Positions 16,589-25,588 of a stretch of DNA of 55,223 bases are shown piece after piece. This DNA comes from JALYNX01 sp963746905. Lineage in GTDB: Bacteria; Actinomycetota; Acidimicrobiia; Spongiisociales; ZC4RG35. The stretch is taken from positions 1 through 55,223 of the forward strand of contig CAVVCY010000004.1 in NCBI GenBank assembly GCA_963746905.1. The letters run 5' to 3'. Numbering within the stretch: the stretch's first letter is position 1; each line of letters opens with the position of its first letter. The notes beneath the pieces were generated by a model. The model made no database searches. It was not told the DNA's origin and saw nothing but the letters and a program-made list of their open reading frames with translations. Position numbers and translations under genes: made by a program.

Positions 16589-17587
16589 GTGACCCAACCA
16601 GAACCAGAACCAACCGTCGATCTCGACATCGATTTGGAGACCGCTCCCGACAACGGTCGCCGCGGGCTCTTCACCCGCATGGCACGTGGTGCCAGCGAGC
16701 GGGTGATGGACGTCGTGGACGTGGACATGGTTTTGGACCACGTCGATATCAATGCACTGCTGGAGCGGGTGGACATCAACGCCGTGCTGGAGAGAGTTGA
16801 CGTAGACGCCCTCGTCGCCAGGATGGATATCAGAGCCATTGTTGACCGGGCCGGTATTCCCGAGATCGTGGCCGAGAGCACGGGCCACCTCACCGGTTCC
16901 GCTCTAGACCTATTCCGCAAACCGATCGTCGGGATCGACGAGATCGTCTTCAGTGGGGCGAATCGAGTGATCGGGCGTGATCCGAACGAGTTTCCGAAGG
17001 GTCCGGGAAACCTCACGGAGTGGGTTGACGAGAAGGAAGAGGAGATGGCGCAGATCATCGGCGGTCCTCCTCGAGGGACTGGTGCGGTGCGGACCGGTCG
17101 CTACGCGGGCCCGATCACCCGGCTGCTCGCCGTCATGCTCGACGTCTTTCTGATCACGACCGGGTTCACCCTCGTCGTGGGTGTGATCGCATTCCTGGTG
17201 GATCTCCTGTTTCGCGACACCGTGACCATCCCTGAGGGCGGGCTTTGGTACCGCATCGGCCTCGGTGTCTTCGCGTTCCTCTACGTGTGGCTGTCATTGG
17301 CTGTATTCGGGAAGACACCTGGCAAGACCGTGCTGGGTCTTCGGGTGGTCGGCGCCGACGGGACCGTGGGCCTCGGCGGAAATCGGGCATTGATAAGGAC
17401 GTTGACGTTTCCGATCAGCGTCGCAGTCTTCGGTCTCGGGCTGTTCGGCGTGGTGTGGGGGAGAGAGCGACGCGCCTGGCACGATCACTTCGCGGGCTCG
17501 GCCGTGGTCTACGACTGGGGGAGTAGGGCGGCGCAGATGTCGAGCCCTCTTGCAGATTGGCTGGAACGCCGGGGCAATTCGGGCTGA
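16589..17587 (+). CDS. RDD-family membrane protein with N-terminal nonamer repeats
   Basis: A 332-residue protein. Residues 43-87 hold five tandem nine-residue repeats (VDVDMVLDH, VDINALLER, VDINAVLER, VDVDALVAR, MDIRAIVDR), predicted to be amphipathic. The second half is an RDD domain: RYAGPITRLLAVMLDVFLI, two or three further membrane segments, FGKTPGKTVLGLRVV and the closing ERRAWHDHFAGSAVVYDW. RDD proteins are small membrane proteins of mostly unknown function, some linked to ion transport. GTG is chosen as the start; TAGCGT at 16576-16581 lies seven bases upstream, fitting a leaderless mRNA. Confidence 0.8.
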   Translation: MTQPEPEPTVDLDIDLETAPDNGRRGLFTRMARGASERVMDVVDVDMVLDHVDINALLERVDINAVLERVDVDALVARMDIRAIVDRAGIPEIVAESTGHLTGSALDLFRKPIVGIDEIVFSGANRVIGRDPNEFPKGPGNLTEWVDEKEEEMAQIIGGPPRGTGAVRTGRYAGPITRLLAVMLDVFLITTGFTLVVGVIAFLVDLLFRDTVTIPEGGLWYRIGLGVFAFLYVWLSLAVFGKTPGKTVLGLRVVGADGTVGLGGNRALIRTLTFPISVAVFGLGLFGVVWGRERRAWHDHFAGSAVVYDWGSRAAQMSSPLADWLERRGNSG

Positions 17588-17606
17588 TTGAGAAAGTGAG
17601 TTAGTT

Positions 17607-18807
17607 GTGGCAAAGGTTCTCTGTGTTCTGTACGACGATCCTGTCGAGGGTTATCCGAAGTCATACGCCCGAGATGGGATTCCCAAGATTGAGCGCTACT
17701 ACGACGGTCAAACCACGCCAACGCCCCAGCAGATCGACTTCACGCCGGGCGACCTCTTGGGCAGCGTTTCCGGGGAGCTCGGGTTGCGGCGGTTCCTCGA
17801 AGAACGCGGTCACGAGTTTGTTGTAACGTCGGACAAGGATGGGCCGGACTCGATCTTCGAGCGTGAGCTCCCGGATACCGAGATCGTCATCTCCCAGCCG
17901 TTCTGGCCGGCCTATCTGACCGCCGAGAGAATCGCGAAAGCGCCGGGGCTGAAGCTGGCGATCACGGCTGGGATCGGGTCGGACCATGTCGACCTGGCGG
18001 CGGCGATCGAGAAGGGGATCACTGTCACCGAGGTCACCTATTCCAACAGCATCAGTGTTTCCGAGCATGTGGTGATGATGATCCTGTCCCTGGTGCGGAA
18101 CTACATCCCGTCTTATCAGTGGGTCGTCAAGGGCGGATGGAACATCGCCGACTGCGTCGAGCGGTCATATGACCTCGAGGGCATGCAAGTCGGGACAGTC
18201 GCTGCCGGCCGGATCGGTTCTGCCGTGCTCAGGCGGCTGAAGCCATTTGAGGTGGGGCTGCACTACACCGATCGACACCGGCTTTCAGAGGAGGTCGAGC
18301 GCGAGCTCGGCGTGACTTACCACCCGACCGTCGAGTCGATGGTGGGCGTCTGCGATGTGGTCACGATCAACGCACCCCTGCATCCCGAAACCGAGCACCT
18401 GTTCGACGACTCGATGATTGCCAAGATGAAACGAGGGGCATTCCTGGTCAACACCGCTCGGGGCAAGATCTGCGACCGCGATGCGATCGCTAGGGCGCTG
18501 GAAAGTGGTCAACTGGCCGGATATGCCGGCGATGTCTGGTTTCCCCAGCCCGCACCCCAGGATCATCCCTGGCGGACGATGCCTCACCACGCGATGACGC
18601 CACACGTCTCTGGGACATCTCTTTCCGCCCAAGCCCGCTACGCGGCCGGAACGCGAGAGATCCTGGAATGCTGGTTCGACGGTCGTCCGATCCGGGAGGA
18701 ATACCTGATCGTGGACGGCGGCGACGCTGGCGGGTGCTGGAGCTCACTCGTACAGCGCCGGCGACGCCACCGGCGGCTCTGACGAGGCCGCACGCTTCAA
18801 GGGCTGA
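17607..18807 (+). CDS. fdh: NAD-dependent formate dehydrogenase (frameshift near C-terminus)
   Basis: A D-2-hydroxyacid-dehydrogenase-fold enzyme that oxidises formate to CO2 with NAD, metal-free and soluble. It follows the Pseudomonas sp. 101 type along its whole length: YDDPVEGYPKSYARDGIPKI, ISQPFWPAYLT, LAITAGIGSDHVDL, TYSNSISVSEHVVMM, VAAGRIGSAVLRRL, NTARGKICDRDA and QPAPQDHPWRTMPHHAMTPH with the catalytic Gln and His. The frame as read stops at 18782, but one extra G near 18721-18724 hides the family C-terminus; without it the protein continues LAGAGAHSYSAGDATGGSDE to a stop at 18807. The GTTAGTTGTGGC context gives GTG as start. Likely roles are formate detoxification or NADH supply from C1 compounds. 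Confidence 0.93.
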
Positions 18808-18815
18808 TCGACCAG

Positions 18816-19950
18816 TCAGTTCCGACGGGATGGTTCCACTCGGAACCTATCCGGGAGTGTGGCGGCGGGGTCGACACCGGCAGCTGTCATTGATGCCGAT
18901 AGCGGGATCCCTAGCACCTGGCTGGCTACCAACTCACCGTACGCAGGAGAGGTCATGATGCCGGTCCCGCCCTGACCCACCAGCCAGAAGAAGCCGGGCG
19001 CGTCGGGCTCTTCGCCGATCACCATCTCTCGATCTGGTGCGAAAGTGCGAAGACCAACCCAGTTGCGAGTTCACCGTGCGAATGGCGAGCGTGGTGGCCC
19101 GGTTGATCCTCTCGATGGCCAGGGCCACGTCCTCGGAGCGAGGCCGGGGGTCGCCAGGCTGGTCCGGATTCTCCTCGGCGAGGGAGCAGAGGATCTGTGA
19201 CCCGTCAGACTTGAAGTAGAAGCGGTCGTCGATATCGTCGACAAGGGGCCAGCGGGAATATGAGTCATCACCCGGGACCATGAAGGCAGTGCGCCGCATC
19301 GGGGTCAGGCCAACCGGGGCGACGCCAGCGAGAGTTGCCACTTGATCCCCCCAAGCTCCCGCCGCGTTCACCACCGCGTCGCACTCCAGAGTGGCGCTCG
19401 CTGTCTGAACCCGCCAGCCGGTGGCAGTTTGCTCGATCTCCGTGACCGGGCTCGACGTGAGGATGGTCGCGTTGTCGCGACGTGCGAGGCGCACGAAAGC
19501 CTGGTGGAGGGCGGCCACATCGAGGTCGGCCGCTGAAGCGTCGAGGAGCCCACCGGCGAGTTGCTCTGGATTCAGGACCGGGACCAATTCAAGGGCCTGA
19601 TTGGCGTCCAGCATGTCGAGATCGGCGCCTAACTTTCGCCCAAGATCGGCACGCTCCGCGAGCAACTGGGCTTGATCGTGATCGGCTATCCAAAGGGCGC
19701 CTCGTCGGTCAAGTAGGGATGAGTCGGCCGTTCCCTCGGGCGGATTCTCGAGGAATTCCCGACTGGCGCGGGCCAGAGGCCTGGACGCCTGCCCGCCGTA
19801 GCTGGCGGTGAACATCGCCGCCGAGCGACCGGTGGTGTGGAAGGCGAGCGCCGACTCCATCTCGAGGATGGTCACCGCCCCATGAGGGGCGAGATGGGCT
19901 GCGGCGGCCATACCGGCGATCCCACCGCCGATCACAACAAAGTCAGGCAT
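18816..19950 (-). CDS. FAD-dependent amino-acid/glycine oxidase-like oxidoreductase (frameshift)
   Basis: DAO/DadA-type flavoprotein. It opens with the dinucleotide-binding motif DFVVIGGGIAGMAAAAHLA and GRSAAMFTASYG, has the middle AGAWGDQVATLAG, and ends with FFWLVGQGGTGIMTSPAYGE, the second FAD-contact motif. The end lies in a different frame: a single-base change near 19060-19066 joins IRTVNS to WVGLRTFAPDREMVIGEEP, giving about 377 residues. I chose ATG 19950 directly before the GxGxxG fold. Probable substrate: an amino acid or N-methyl amine. It converges on the formate dehydrogenase with only eight bases between the two stops. Confidence 0.8.
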
Positions 19951-20000
19951 GGGTCGCAGCCTACGGACGCGGCCCGCTCCACTCTGGAACAATCAGGTGG

Positions 20001-20681
20001 TTGGCCATTGATCCCATCCCCTCCCAGTTCGTGCTCCCAGAGCCGAGTGATGACGACGGCGACGTGATCGCGGTGGGTGGAGACCTGGCCCCGGGAACTC
20101 TGCTGCAGGCCTATCGGAAGGGGATGTTCCCCATGACCCTCCCCGACGGGCACCTTGGTTGGTGGTCTCCCGTGGAGAGGGCGATCATCCCGTTGCGCGG
20201 ATTGCACATAAGCCGGTCCCTGCGTCAGTCGTGTCGCCGTTACCGGGTGTCGGTGGATGCCGACTTCGAGGGCGTTATCTATGGCTGCGCCGATCCTTCG
20301 AGACGGGAAGACGGGTGGATCACCGACGAGTTCGTCAAGGCCTACATCGAGCTTCATCGACTGGGTTGGGCTCACTCGATCGAGGTTTGGGATGACGATG
20401 GCGCCCTGGCCGGCGGACTGTACGGCGTCGCCATTGGCGGCCTGTTCGCCGGTGAGTCGATGTTCCACGACGCTCGCGACGCATCCAAGGTCGCCCTCGT
20501 TCATCTGGTGGTGGTCATGTCCCAGGGCGAGGGGCGCCTGCTCGATATTCAGTGGCAGACACCGCACCTGCAGACGCTCGGCGCCACCGTGATCGGGCGT
20601 CTGGCATACCTCGAGCTGCTCGACAACGCCCTCGACGGCCCTGATCCCTTCGCTTCGGCGCACCATGTGGACAGTCTGTAG
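20001..20681 (+). CDS. aat: Leucyl/phenylalanyl-tRNA-protein transferase
   Basis: A 226-residue N-end-rule enzyme that adds Leu or Phe to proteins with N-terminal Lys or Arg and so marks them for ClpSP degradation. Family motifs: AVGGDLAPGTLLQAYRKGMF, LGWWSPVERAI, DGWITDEFVKAYIELHRLGW, AHSIEVWDDDGALAGGLYGV, and GLFAGESMFHDARDASKVAL. Length is normal. The TTG start precedes AIDPIPSQFVLPEP. An aat gene is expected in Proteobacteria and is also present in several actinobacterial lineages. Confidence 0.94.
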   Translation: MAIDPIPSQFVLPEPSDDDGDVIAVGGDLAPGTLLQAYRKGMFPMTLPDGHLGWWSPVERAIIPLRGLHISRSLRQSCRRYRVSVDADFEGVIYGCADPSRREDGWITDEFVKAYIELHRLGWAHSIEVWDDDGALAGGLYGVAIGGLFAGESMFHDARDASKVALVHLVVVMSQGEGRLLDIQWQTPHLQTLGATVIGRLAYLELLDNALDGPDPFASAHHVDSL

Positions 20682-20711
20682 AGTCGCCGCCACTTCCTCG
20701 GGAGGAGCTTC

Positions 20712-21566
20712 TTGCGGCCCGTCGTAGCGGGAATTGACCTGACAGCAATGGGCCGGCGTGTAGCCGACAGGGCCCGCATGATGGCCGAGTCCACTGGTGC
20801 GGACCTCAATCTGGTCCACGTCCTCGAGCCGCTTGGCGAGGCGATGATCGAACCCGGGCTCGCCCGACTGATGCGCGACCACCAGACGACGGAGGCCGAG
20901 CGTCTGGCGGAGTGGGTCAGAGAGCGAAGCGAGGTTCCGGTCACCCTGGAGGTGGTCAAAGGGTCGCCTTCCTGGGAACTCGCCGCCCGTGGCAAGAACG
21001 CGAGCCTCGTCGTAGTCGGATCTTCTTCGATCGATGCTTTCGCCGTGGGCCCGGTGGCGAAGCGGGTTGCCCGAAAGACGACGACGGACACATTGGTCGT
21101 TCGCCGCCAGCCCCGGGTTCCCTATCGGAAGATCATCGCCGCCGTCGACTTCTCCGAACAGTCACGGATTGCGGTAAATCGCTCCCTCGAAGCCTTTCCC
21201 GGCGCCGATGTCACAGTGCTGTTCTCACTGCCGTCTCGGTTCGACCAGATCCTCTCCGATGCCGGGCTCTATCGCGAGGAGTTGGAGGCCTCGAGAGGTA
21301 CCAGGCTCGCCATGGCTGAGGAGCGGATGGATGAATTCACCGCTGGGTGGGATGGGGATATTCGAACTCTGGTGGTCGATGGCCCGCCGACTGAGACCAT
21401 CGAAGAGATTGTGAGGCGGCGAGGGGCGGACCTCGTGGTGGTGGCCAGCCGGGGCGCTTCCGCAACCCGGATGGTCCTTTTGGGGACGATCGCAGAGGGC
21501 CTGGTCACCGAGGCGCCCTGCGATGTGCTCGTCGCCAGGGCCAAGAACCTGTTTCGTAGGCCCTGA
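20712..21566 (+). CDS. Universal stress protein, two UspA domains
   Basis: A 284-residue tandem UspA protein. Domain 1 (residues ~1-135) begins RPVVAGIDLTAMG and ends with LVVVGSSSIDAFAVGPVAKR; domain 2 (~140-280) begins KIIAAVDFSEQSRIAVN and ends with LVVVASRGASATRMVLLGTI, close to the ATP-binding pattern G-x2-G-x9-G-S/T. Role: stress-adaptation or nucleotide-sensing protein. The TTG start follows a strong GGGAGGAG ribosome-binding site inside the 30-base gap after aat. Confidence 0.88.
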   Translation: MRPVVAGIDLTAMGRRVADRARMMAESTGADLNLVHVLEPLGEAMIEPGLARLMRDHQTTEAERLAEWVRERSEVPVTLEVVKGSPSWELAARGKNASLVVVGSSSIDAFAVGPVAKRVARKTTTDTLVVRRQPRVPYRKIIAAVDFSEQSRIAVNRSLEAFPGADVTVLFSLPSRFDQILSDAGLYREELEASRGTRLAMAEERMDEFTAGWDGDIRTLVVDGPPTETIEEIVRRRGADLVVVASRGASATRMVLLGTIAEGLVTEAPCDVLVARAKNLFRRP

Positions 21567-21585
21567 CCGCGGTTGGCCTTCTTCG

Positions 21586-21617
21586 TGCAGGGCGCCACAT
21601 ATACGTGACGCCCTGCA
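21586..21617. terminator. Bidirectional hairpin between convergent genes
   Basis: TGCAGGGCG (21586-21594) and CGCCCTGCA (21609-21617) form a perfect 9-bp stem with a 14-base loop that itself contains CAC/GTG. It lies between the ends of the convergent usp and coxM genes, so it can serve as terminator for both. There is no strong T-run on either side. Confidence 0.55.
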
Positions 21618-21630
21618 TTAGGAAGAGTGT

Positions 21631-22491
21631 TCAGCTGACGTTGGCCAGTGCCGACTTGAGGGCCCGTGTCACGTACACCTTGGCCAGGTGTGACTTGTAC
21701 TCGACCGACCCGTAGAGGTCCTCGAGCACCGTCACCCCTTCCAATGCATGCTCGGCGGCTGCGGCGATCGCTGCATCGGACCCGTCGGTTCCGATGATTG
21801 CCTGGCCGACGCCCTCGGCGAGCATGGCCCGGGTTCCGACACCGGTCAAGGCCACCCGGGCATCGTCGATCGTCCCGTTGGACTTCTTGACCCAGGCTGC
21901 GGCTCCGGCCACTGCGTAGTCCGAGTGCCCGCCGCGCCGGCCCAGCTTGTCGTAGGCCGATCCCTCGCCGGGCCCCGCCTTGGGGATCTTGATCGCAACC
22001 AGGATCTCGTCGGACCGTAGGTCAGAGGTCAGGGCATCGACAAAGAAGCTCTCTGAGGCGATCTCCCTGGTCCCCGCGGCTGACTGGGCGACCATCGTGG
22101 TACGGCAGGCGATTGCCGCCGCCGGTTGGTCGGCGGCCACGTCCCCATGAGCCAGGGAGCCGCAGGTCGTCCCCCGGTTTCTCACCTGAACGTCCCCGGT
22201 GAGGGATGCCGCGGCTGCCAGAGCTGCGGCATTCGCCGCCACTAATGGGTCGGAGGCCGTGGTGGAGTGGCGCACCAGGGCGCCGATGGAGATGTGATCT
22301 CCTCCATCCTCCACCGAGTCGAGACCCGTGATCCGGCCGATGTCCACCACTGTGCCGGGCGAGAACAGCCGCATCTTCATCAAGGGAAGAAGGCTCATCC
22401 CGCCTGCCATCACCTTGGAGTCGTCGCCGAGAGCGGAGAACGCCTCCTCCAGGCTGGCCGGAGCCACGTATTCGAAGCTTCTCGAGTACAT
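21631..22491 (-). CDS. coxM: Molybdenum hydroxylase FAD-binding (medium) subunit, CoxM-like
   Basis: A 286-residue FAD subunit of the xanthine oxidase/CO dehydrogenase family. It shows MYSRSFEYVAPASLEEAFS, the first FAD motif AGGMSLLPLMKMRL and the second motif VRNRGTTCGSLAHGDVAADQP, then a C-terminal CO_deh_flav_C domain (VALTGVGTRAMLAEGV). It passes electrons from the Fe-S subunit to the acceptor. Third gene of a coxS-coxL-coxM operon; the start lies one base after the coxL stop. Confidence 0.9.
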   Translation of the reverse strand: MYSRSFEYVAPASLEEAFSALGDDSKVMAGGMSLLPLMKMRLFSPGTVVDIGRITGLDSVEDGGDHISIGALVRHSTTASDPLVAANAAALAAAASLTGDVQVRNRGTTCGSLAHGDVAADQPAAAIACRTTMVAQSAAGTREIASESFFVDALTSDLRSDEILVAIKIPKAGPGEGSAYDKLGRRGGHSDYAVAGAAAWVKKSNGTIDDARVALTGVGTRAMLAEGVGQAIIGTDGSDAAIAAAAEHALEGVTVLEDLYGSVEYKSHLAKVYVTRALKSALANVS

Positions 22492-22492
22492 C

Positions 22493-24868
22493 TCAGCCCC
22501 TCGCTTCCTGCATTGCCTGCCACACCCGCTTTGGCCGCAAAGGCATGTCTATGTGTTTGACTCCCATCGGGGTCAGGGCGTCCACCACCGCATTGACCAT
22601 GGTGTGAGCCGAGCCGATCGTCCCGGCCTCGCCGATTCCCTTGACACCCATCGGGTTCACGGGTGACGGTGTCACCGTGCGATGAAGGTCGAAGAAGGGG
22701 AGGTCGGCTGCTGTGGGCAGGGGGTAATCGAGGAGCGATCCGGTGAGCATGTTCCCGTCGCTGTCATAGATCGCTTCTTCGAACATCGCCTGGCCGATCC
22801 CCTGGGCGATCCCTCCGTGAACCTGGCCGTTGACGATCATCGGGCTGATCACATTGCCGCAGTCGTCGACGGCGTGATACTCGAGGATCTCGACGTCGCC
22901 TGTGTCGGGGTCGACCTCGACCATCGCCAGATGGGTCCCAAAGGGCCAGGTGGCATTGCCGGGGCTGAATGCGGTGTGGGCTTCGAGCCCACTGTCGACG
23001 TCGTCCGGGCTGGTGTGCGCCTGATAAGCCGCCTTGGCGATTGCAGCCCATTCCACCTTCTTGTCCGGTGAGCCGGCCACATGGGCGCCTCCATCGGCAA
23101 ACACCATGTCCTCGGCTGATGCCTCGAGCAAGTGGGCCGCGATCTTCGCCGCCTTCTCCTTGACCTTGAGGGTCGCTTCGTAGGTGGCTGTCCCGTCCAC
23201 TGATATGGATCGGCTACCGAAGGTGCCGATGCCCATCGGGTGCTCCCGGGTGTCGCCGTGAAGAACCCTGATGTCCTCAACCGGCATGCCCAGACCGTCT
23301 CCGACCAACTGAGCCCAGGTGGTCTCATGGCCCTGACCGGTGGGACCGGTCCCGATGACGACTGTGGCCGTGGCGTCAGGATTCACTCGAACCAGGCCTG
23401 ATCCGTTGAAGGACGCGGGGAGCCCGTAGTTGGTCCACGAGAATCCGATCTCGGCGAGGATCGCAGGGCCGAACCCGCAGACTTCGACATAGGAGCCGAT
23501 TCCGACTCCGACGAGTCGGCCCTCGGCGCGTGCCTGCTCCTGTCGTTTTCGCATCCCCGCGTAGTCGCTGACCTCGACCAGCTTGTCAACCGCCGCCTCG
23601 TAGCTGCCGGAGTCCAGGGAGAACCCGCAGCCCATCTGGGCCGGGAACTCGTCGGGCTGCCAGAAGTTCTTCTTCCGAACCTCCAGCGGGTCCATCCCGA
23701 TCTCGTGTGCATAGGCGTCGATGATCCGCTCCAGGTAGTAGATCGCCTCGGGGCGGCCGGCGCCTCGATAGGCATCAGTGGTCATCGTGTTGGTGACCAC
23801 ACAGGCCACTGTCCAGGAAACCGGCATCTTGTATTGCCCGGATGCGATCCAGAGCCCGAGGAGGGGGATGGCGACGGTGAAGTTCTGGGTGTACGCGCCC
23901 ATGTCCGCGATGGCATCGAGCTTGTAGCCGAGGAACTGGCCGTCCTTGGTCCCGACCAAAGTGGCGGTGCCGATCCAGCCCCGGCCGTGGATCGTCGACC
24001 CTGCCGCTTCGCGACGGGTCTCGGTCCACTTGACGGGGCGTCCCAATTCCTTTGCGGCGAAGGACACCAGGATCTCGTCGTTGTAGACGTTGAGCTTGCT
24101 CCCGAAACCGCCACCCACTTCGGGTGCAATCACCCGAACCGAAGTGGACTTCATCCCGAAGGTCTTCGAGATCGCGCCACCGAGGGCATGGGGCACCTGC
24201 GTGGAACTGTGCACCGTGAAGCAGCTATAGCCGGGGTTGTACTCGGCGAGCACTGACCGCGGCTCGATCGCCACTGGGATCAGTCGTTGGTTGATCATCT
24301 CCAAGGAGACGACGACCGCGTCGTCCCGCTCCATGGCCGCGTCCACCTGTGGGGTCTGGTCCTCGAGGCCGAGTGCGGCCCAGTAGCCGTGATAGGTCCA
24401 GGTGTGGAGGACGTTGGAGTCGAGCTCGTCGTGGACCTTCACCTCGTCAGAGGCGGCCTTCTTGAGGTCGATGATGGCCGGGAGCGTGTCGTAGTCCACC
24501 TCAATCGCCTCGGCGGCATCCTGGGCCTGGTAGCGGTCCTCGGCTACCACCATGGCCACCGCCTCACCGACGTGGTTGACCTCACCGGCGGCGAGCAGCG
24601 GGCGCAGCTTTCCGATCGGCACCTGCGCCAGCAATGGGCCGAGATGGGCCACGTCGTCGTGGGTGTAGATGGCGACGACACCCTTCATCTCCTTCGCTGC
24701 CGAAGTGTCGAGCTTGGTGATCTTGGCCCTCGCCACGGGAGATCGGAGGAAGGCGACGTGGAGCATGCCGGTGGGGGTGAGGTCGTCGACGTACTCCCCG
24801 TAGCCCTGGATCAATGCGGGATCTTCGCGGCGACGAATGGAGCCGCCCATGACACTGGTTGTAGCCAT
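22493..24868 (-). CDS. coxL: Form II CO dehydrogenase / molybdenum hydroxylase large subunit
   Basis: A 791-residue molybdopterin-binding catalytic subunit. Seen: IRRREDPALIQGYGEYVDD at the start, the a/b hammerhead (LHVAFLRSPVARAKI), PEVGGGFGSKLNVYNDE, the active-site loop TTDAYRGAGRPEA, and GTGPTGQGHETTWAQLVGDG. The loop reads AYRGAGR, the form II signature, not AYxCSFR of true aerobic CO dehydrogenase (form I). The physiological substrate may therefore be an aldehyde, purine or other heterocycle. The ATG overlaps the coxS stop (TGATG). I chose 24868 since the upstream GTG would extend into coxS. Confidence 0.9.
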   Translation of the reverse strand: MATTSVMGGSIRRREDPALIQGYGEYVDDLTPTGMLHVAFLRSPVARAKITKLDTSAAKEMKGVVAIYTHDDVAHLGPLLAQVPIGKLRPLLAAGEVNHVGEAVAMVVAEDRYQAQDAAEAIEVDYDTLPAIIDLKKAASDEVKVHDELDSNVLHTWTYHGYWAALGLEDQTPQVDAAMERDDAVVVSLEMINQRLIPVAIEPRSVLAEYNPGYSCFTVHSSTQVPHALGGAISKTFGMKSTSVRVIAPEVGGGFGSKLNVYNDEILVSFAAKELGRPVKWTETRREAAGSTIHGRGWIGTATLVGTKDGQFLGYKLDAIADMGAYTQNFTVAIPLLGLWIASGQYKMPVSWTVACVVTNTMTTDAYRGAGRPEAIYYLERIIDAYAHEIGMDPLEVRKKNFWQPDEFPAQMGCGFSLDSGSYEAAVDKLVEVSDYAGMRKRQEQARAEGRLVGVGIGSYVEVCGFGPAILAEIGFSWTNYGLPASFNGSGLVRVNPDATATVVIGTGPTGQGHETTWAQLVGDGLGMPVEDIRVLHGDTREHPMGIGTFGSRSISVDGTATYEATLKVKEKAAKIAAHLLEASAEDMVFADGGAHVAGSPDKKVEWAAIAKAAYQAHTSPDDVDSGLEAHTAFSPGNATWPFGTHLAMVEVDPDTGDVEILEYHAVDDCGNVISPMIVNGQVHGGIAQGIGQAMFEEAIYDSDGNMLTGSLLDYPLPTAADLPFFDLHRTVTPSPVNPMGVKGIGEAGTIGSAHTMVNAVVDALTPMGVKHIDMPLRPKRVWQAMQEARG

Positions 24869-25371
24869 CAGGAAGTCACCCCCTCCCAATCCGGCGCAGC
24901 AGGCTCTTCGCCACGCATCCTCGCTCCGGCGTATTCGACGGCGCGAACGATGTTGTGATATCCGGTGCAGCGGCAGAGGTTGCCCTCGATGCCGTGTCGG
25001 ATCTCCATCTCGGAGGGGTTGTCGTTCTCAGCGAGCAGGGCGGCCGCAGACATGATCATCCCGGGGGTGCAGAAGCCACACTGCAGGCCATGGCGCTCCC
25101 AGAAACCCTCCTGAACCGGATGAAGCTCGCCGTTGTTGGCGAGCCCCTCGATGGTCGTGATGTTGGCGTCTTGGGCCTGCAAGGCGAGCATGGTGCAGGA
25201 CTTCACCGGCTTGCCGTCGAGGTGGACGGTACAGGCACCGCAATAACCGGTCTCGCATCCGACGTGAGTCCCGGTGAGATTGAGGTTCTCCCGGATGAGA
25301 TGGACGAGGAGCGTCCTGGGCTCTACGTCGGCCGACACCTCCCGTCCGTTGACGGTCATCGACACATACAT
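24868..25371 (-). CDS. coxS: Molybdenum hydroxylase [2Fe-2S] small subunit, CoxS-like
   Basis: A 167-residue iron-sulfur subunit with both [2Fe-2S] clusters intact: plant-type ferredoxin domain GCETGYCGACTVHLDG with a later Cys (KSCTMLALQA), and the helical domain QCGFCTPGMIMSA followed by EGNLCRCTGYHNI. It transfers electrons from the molybdenum centre to the FAD subunit. First gene of the S-L-M operon; this order is usual for form II, while form I operons are normally M-S-L. Confidence 0.93.
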   Translation of the reverse strand: MYVSMTVNGREVSADVEPRTLLVHLIRENLNLTGTHVGCETGYCGACTVHLDGKPVKSCTMLALQAQDANITTIEGLANNGELHPVQEGFWERHGLQCGFCTPGMIMSAAALLAENDNPSEMEIRHGIEGNLCRCTGYHNIVRAVEYAGARMRGEEPAAPDWEGVTS

Positions 25372-25451
25372 GACGACCCCTTTCGGCCTTGTTCGATGGG
25401 ACGGCGCGAACCTATCAGAACCAAGGGGAGCGTGAGGCCGGGATCAAGGCC

Positions 25452-25492
25452 AAAATATCGAAGCCCCTGCCGAGCAAGCCAGGGGCTTCGAT
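25452..25492 (-). terminator. Terminator downstream of the TlpA-like gene
   Basis: ATCGAAGCCCCTG (25457-25469) and CAGGGGCTTCGAT (25480-25492) form a perfect 13-bp stem with a 10-base loop. On the minus strand it is followed by ATTTTGG, a short U-run, about 100 bases after the stop of the TlpA-like gene. It also insulates that gene from the cox operon. Confidence 0.7.
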
Positions 25493-25588
25493 CCAGAGCG
25501 GGGTCTGATGTTGTCCCATCGGCCCGTTCGGCCACGATACACGATTAGACACATTGAGACTAGTCGGCTTTGTCCGACGGACCGCACA

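Noticed and set aside
22493..24868. True aerobic CO dehydrogenase (form I)
   Set aside because: The active-site loop is AYRGAGR and the gene order is S-L-M, both form II features; AYxCSFR is absent.
25493..25588. Possible tRNA or tRNA remnant upstream of the minus-strand terminator hairpin
   Set aside because: Some GGATCGAAGCCC-like text resembles a T-arm, but no acceptor, D or anticodon stem can be drawn.
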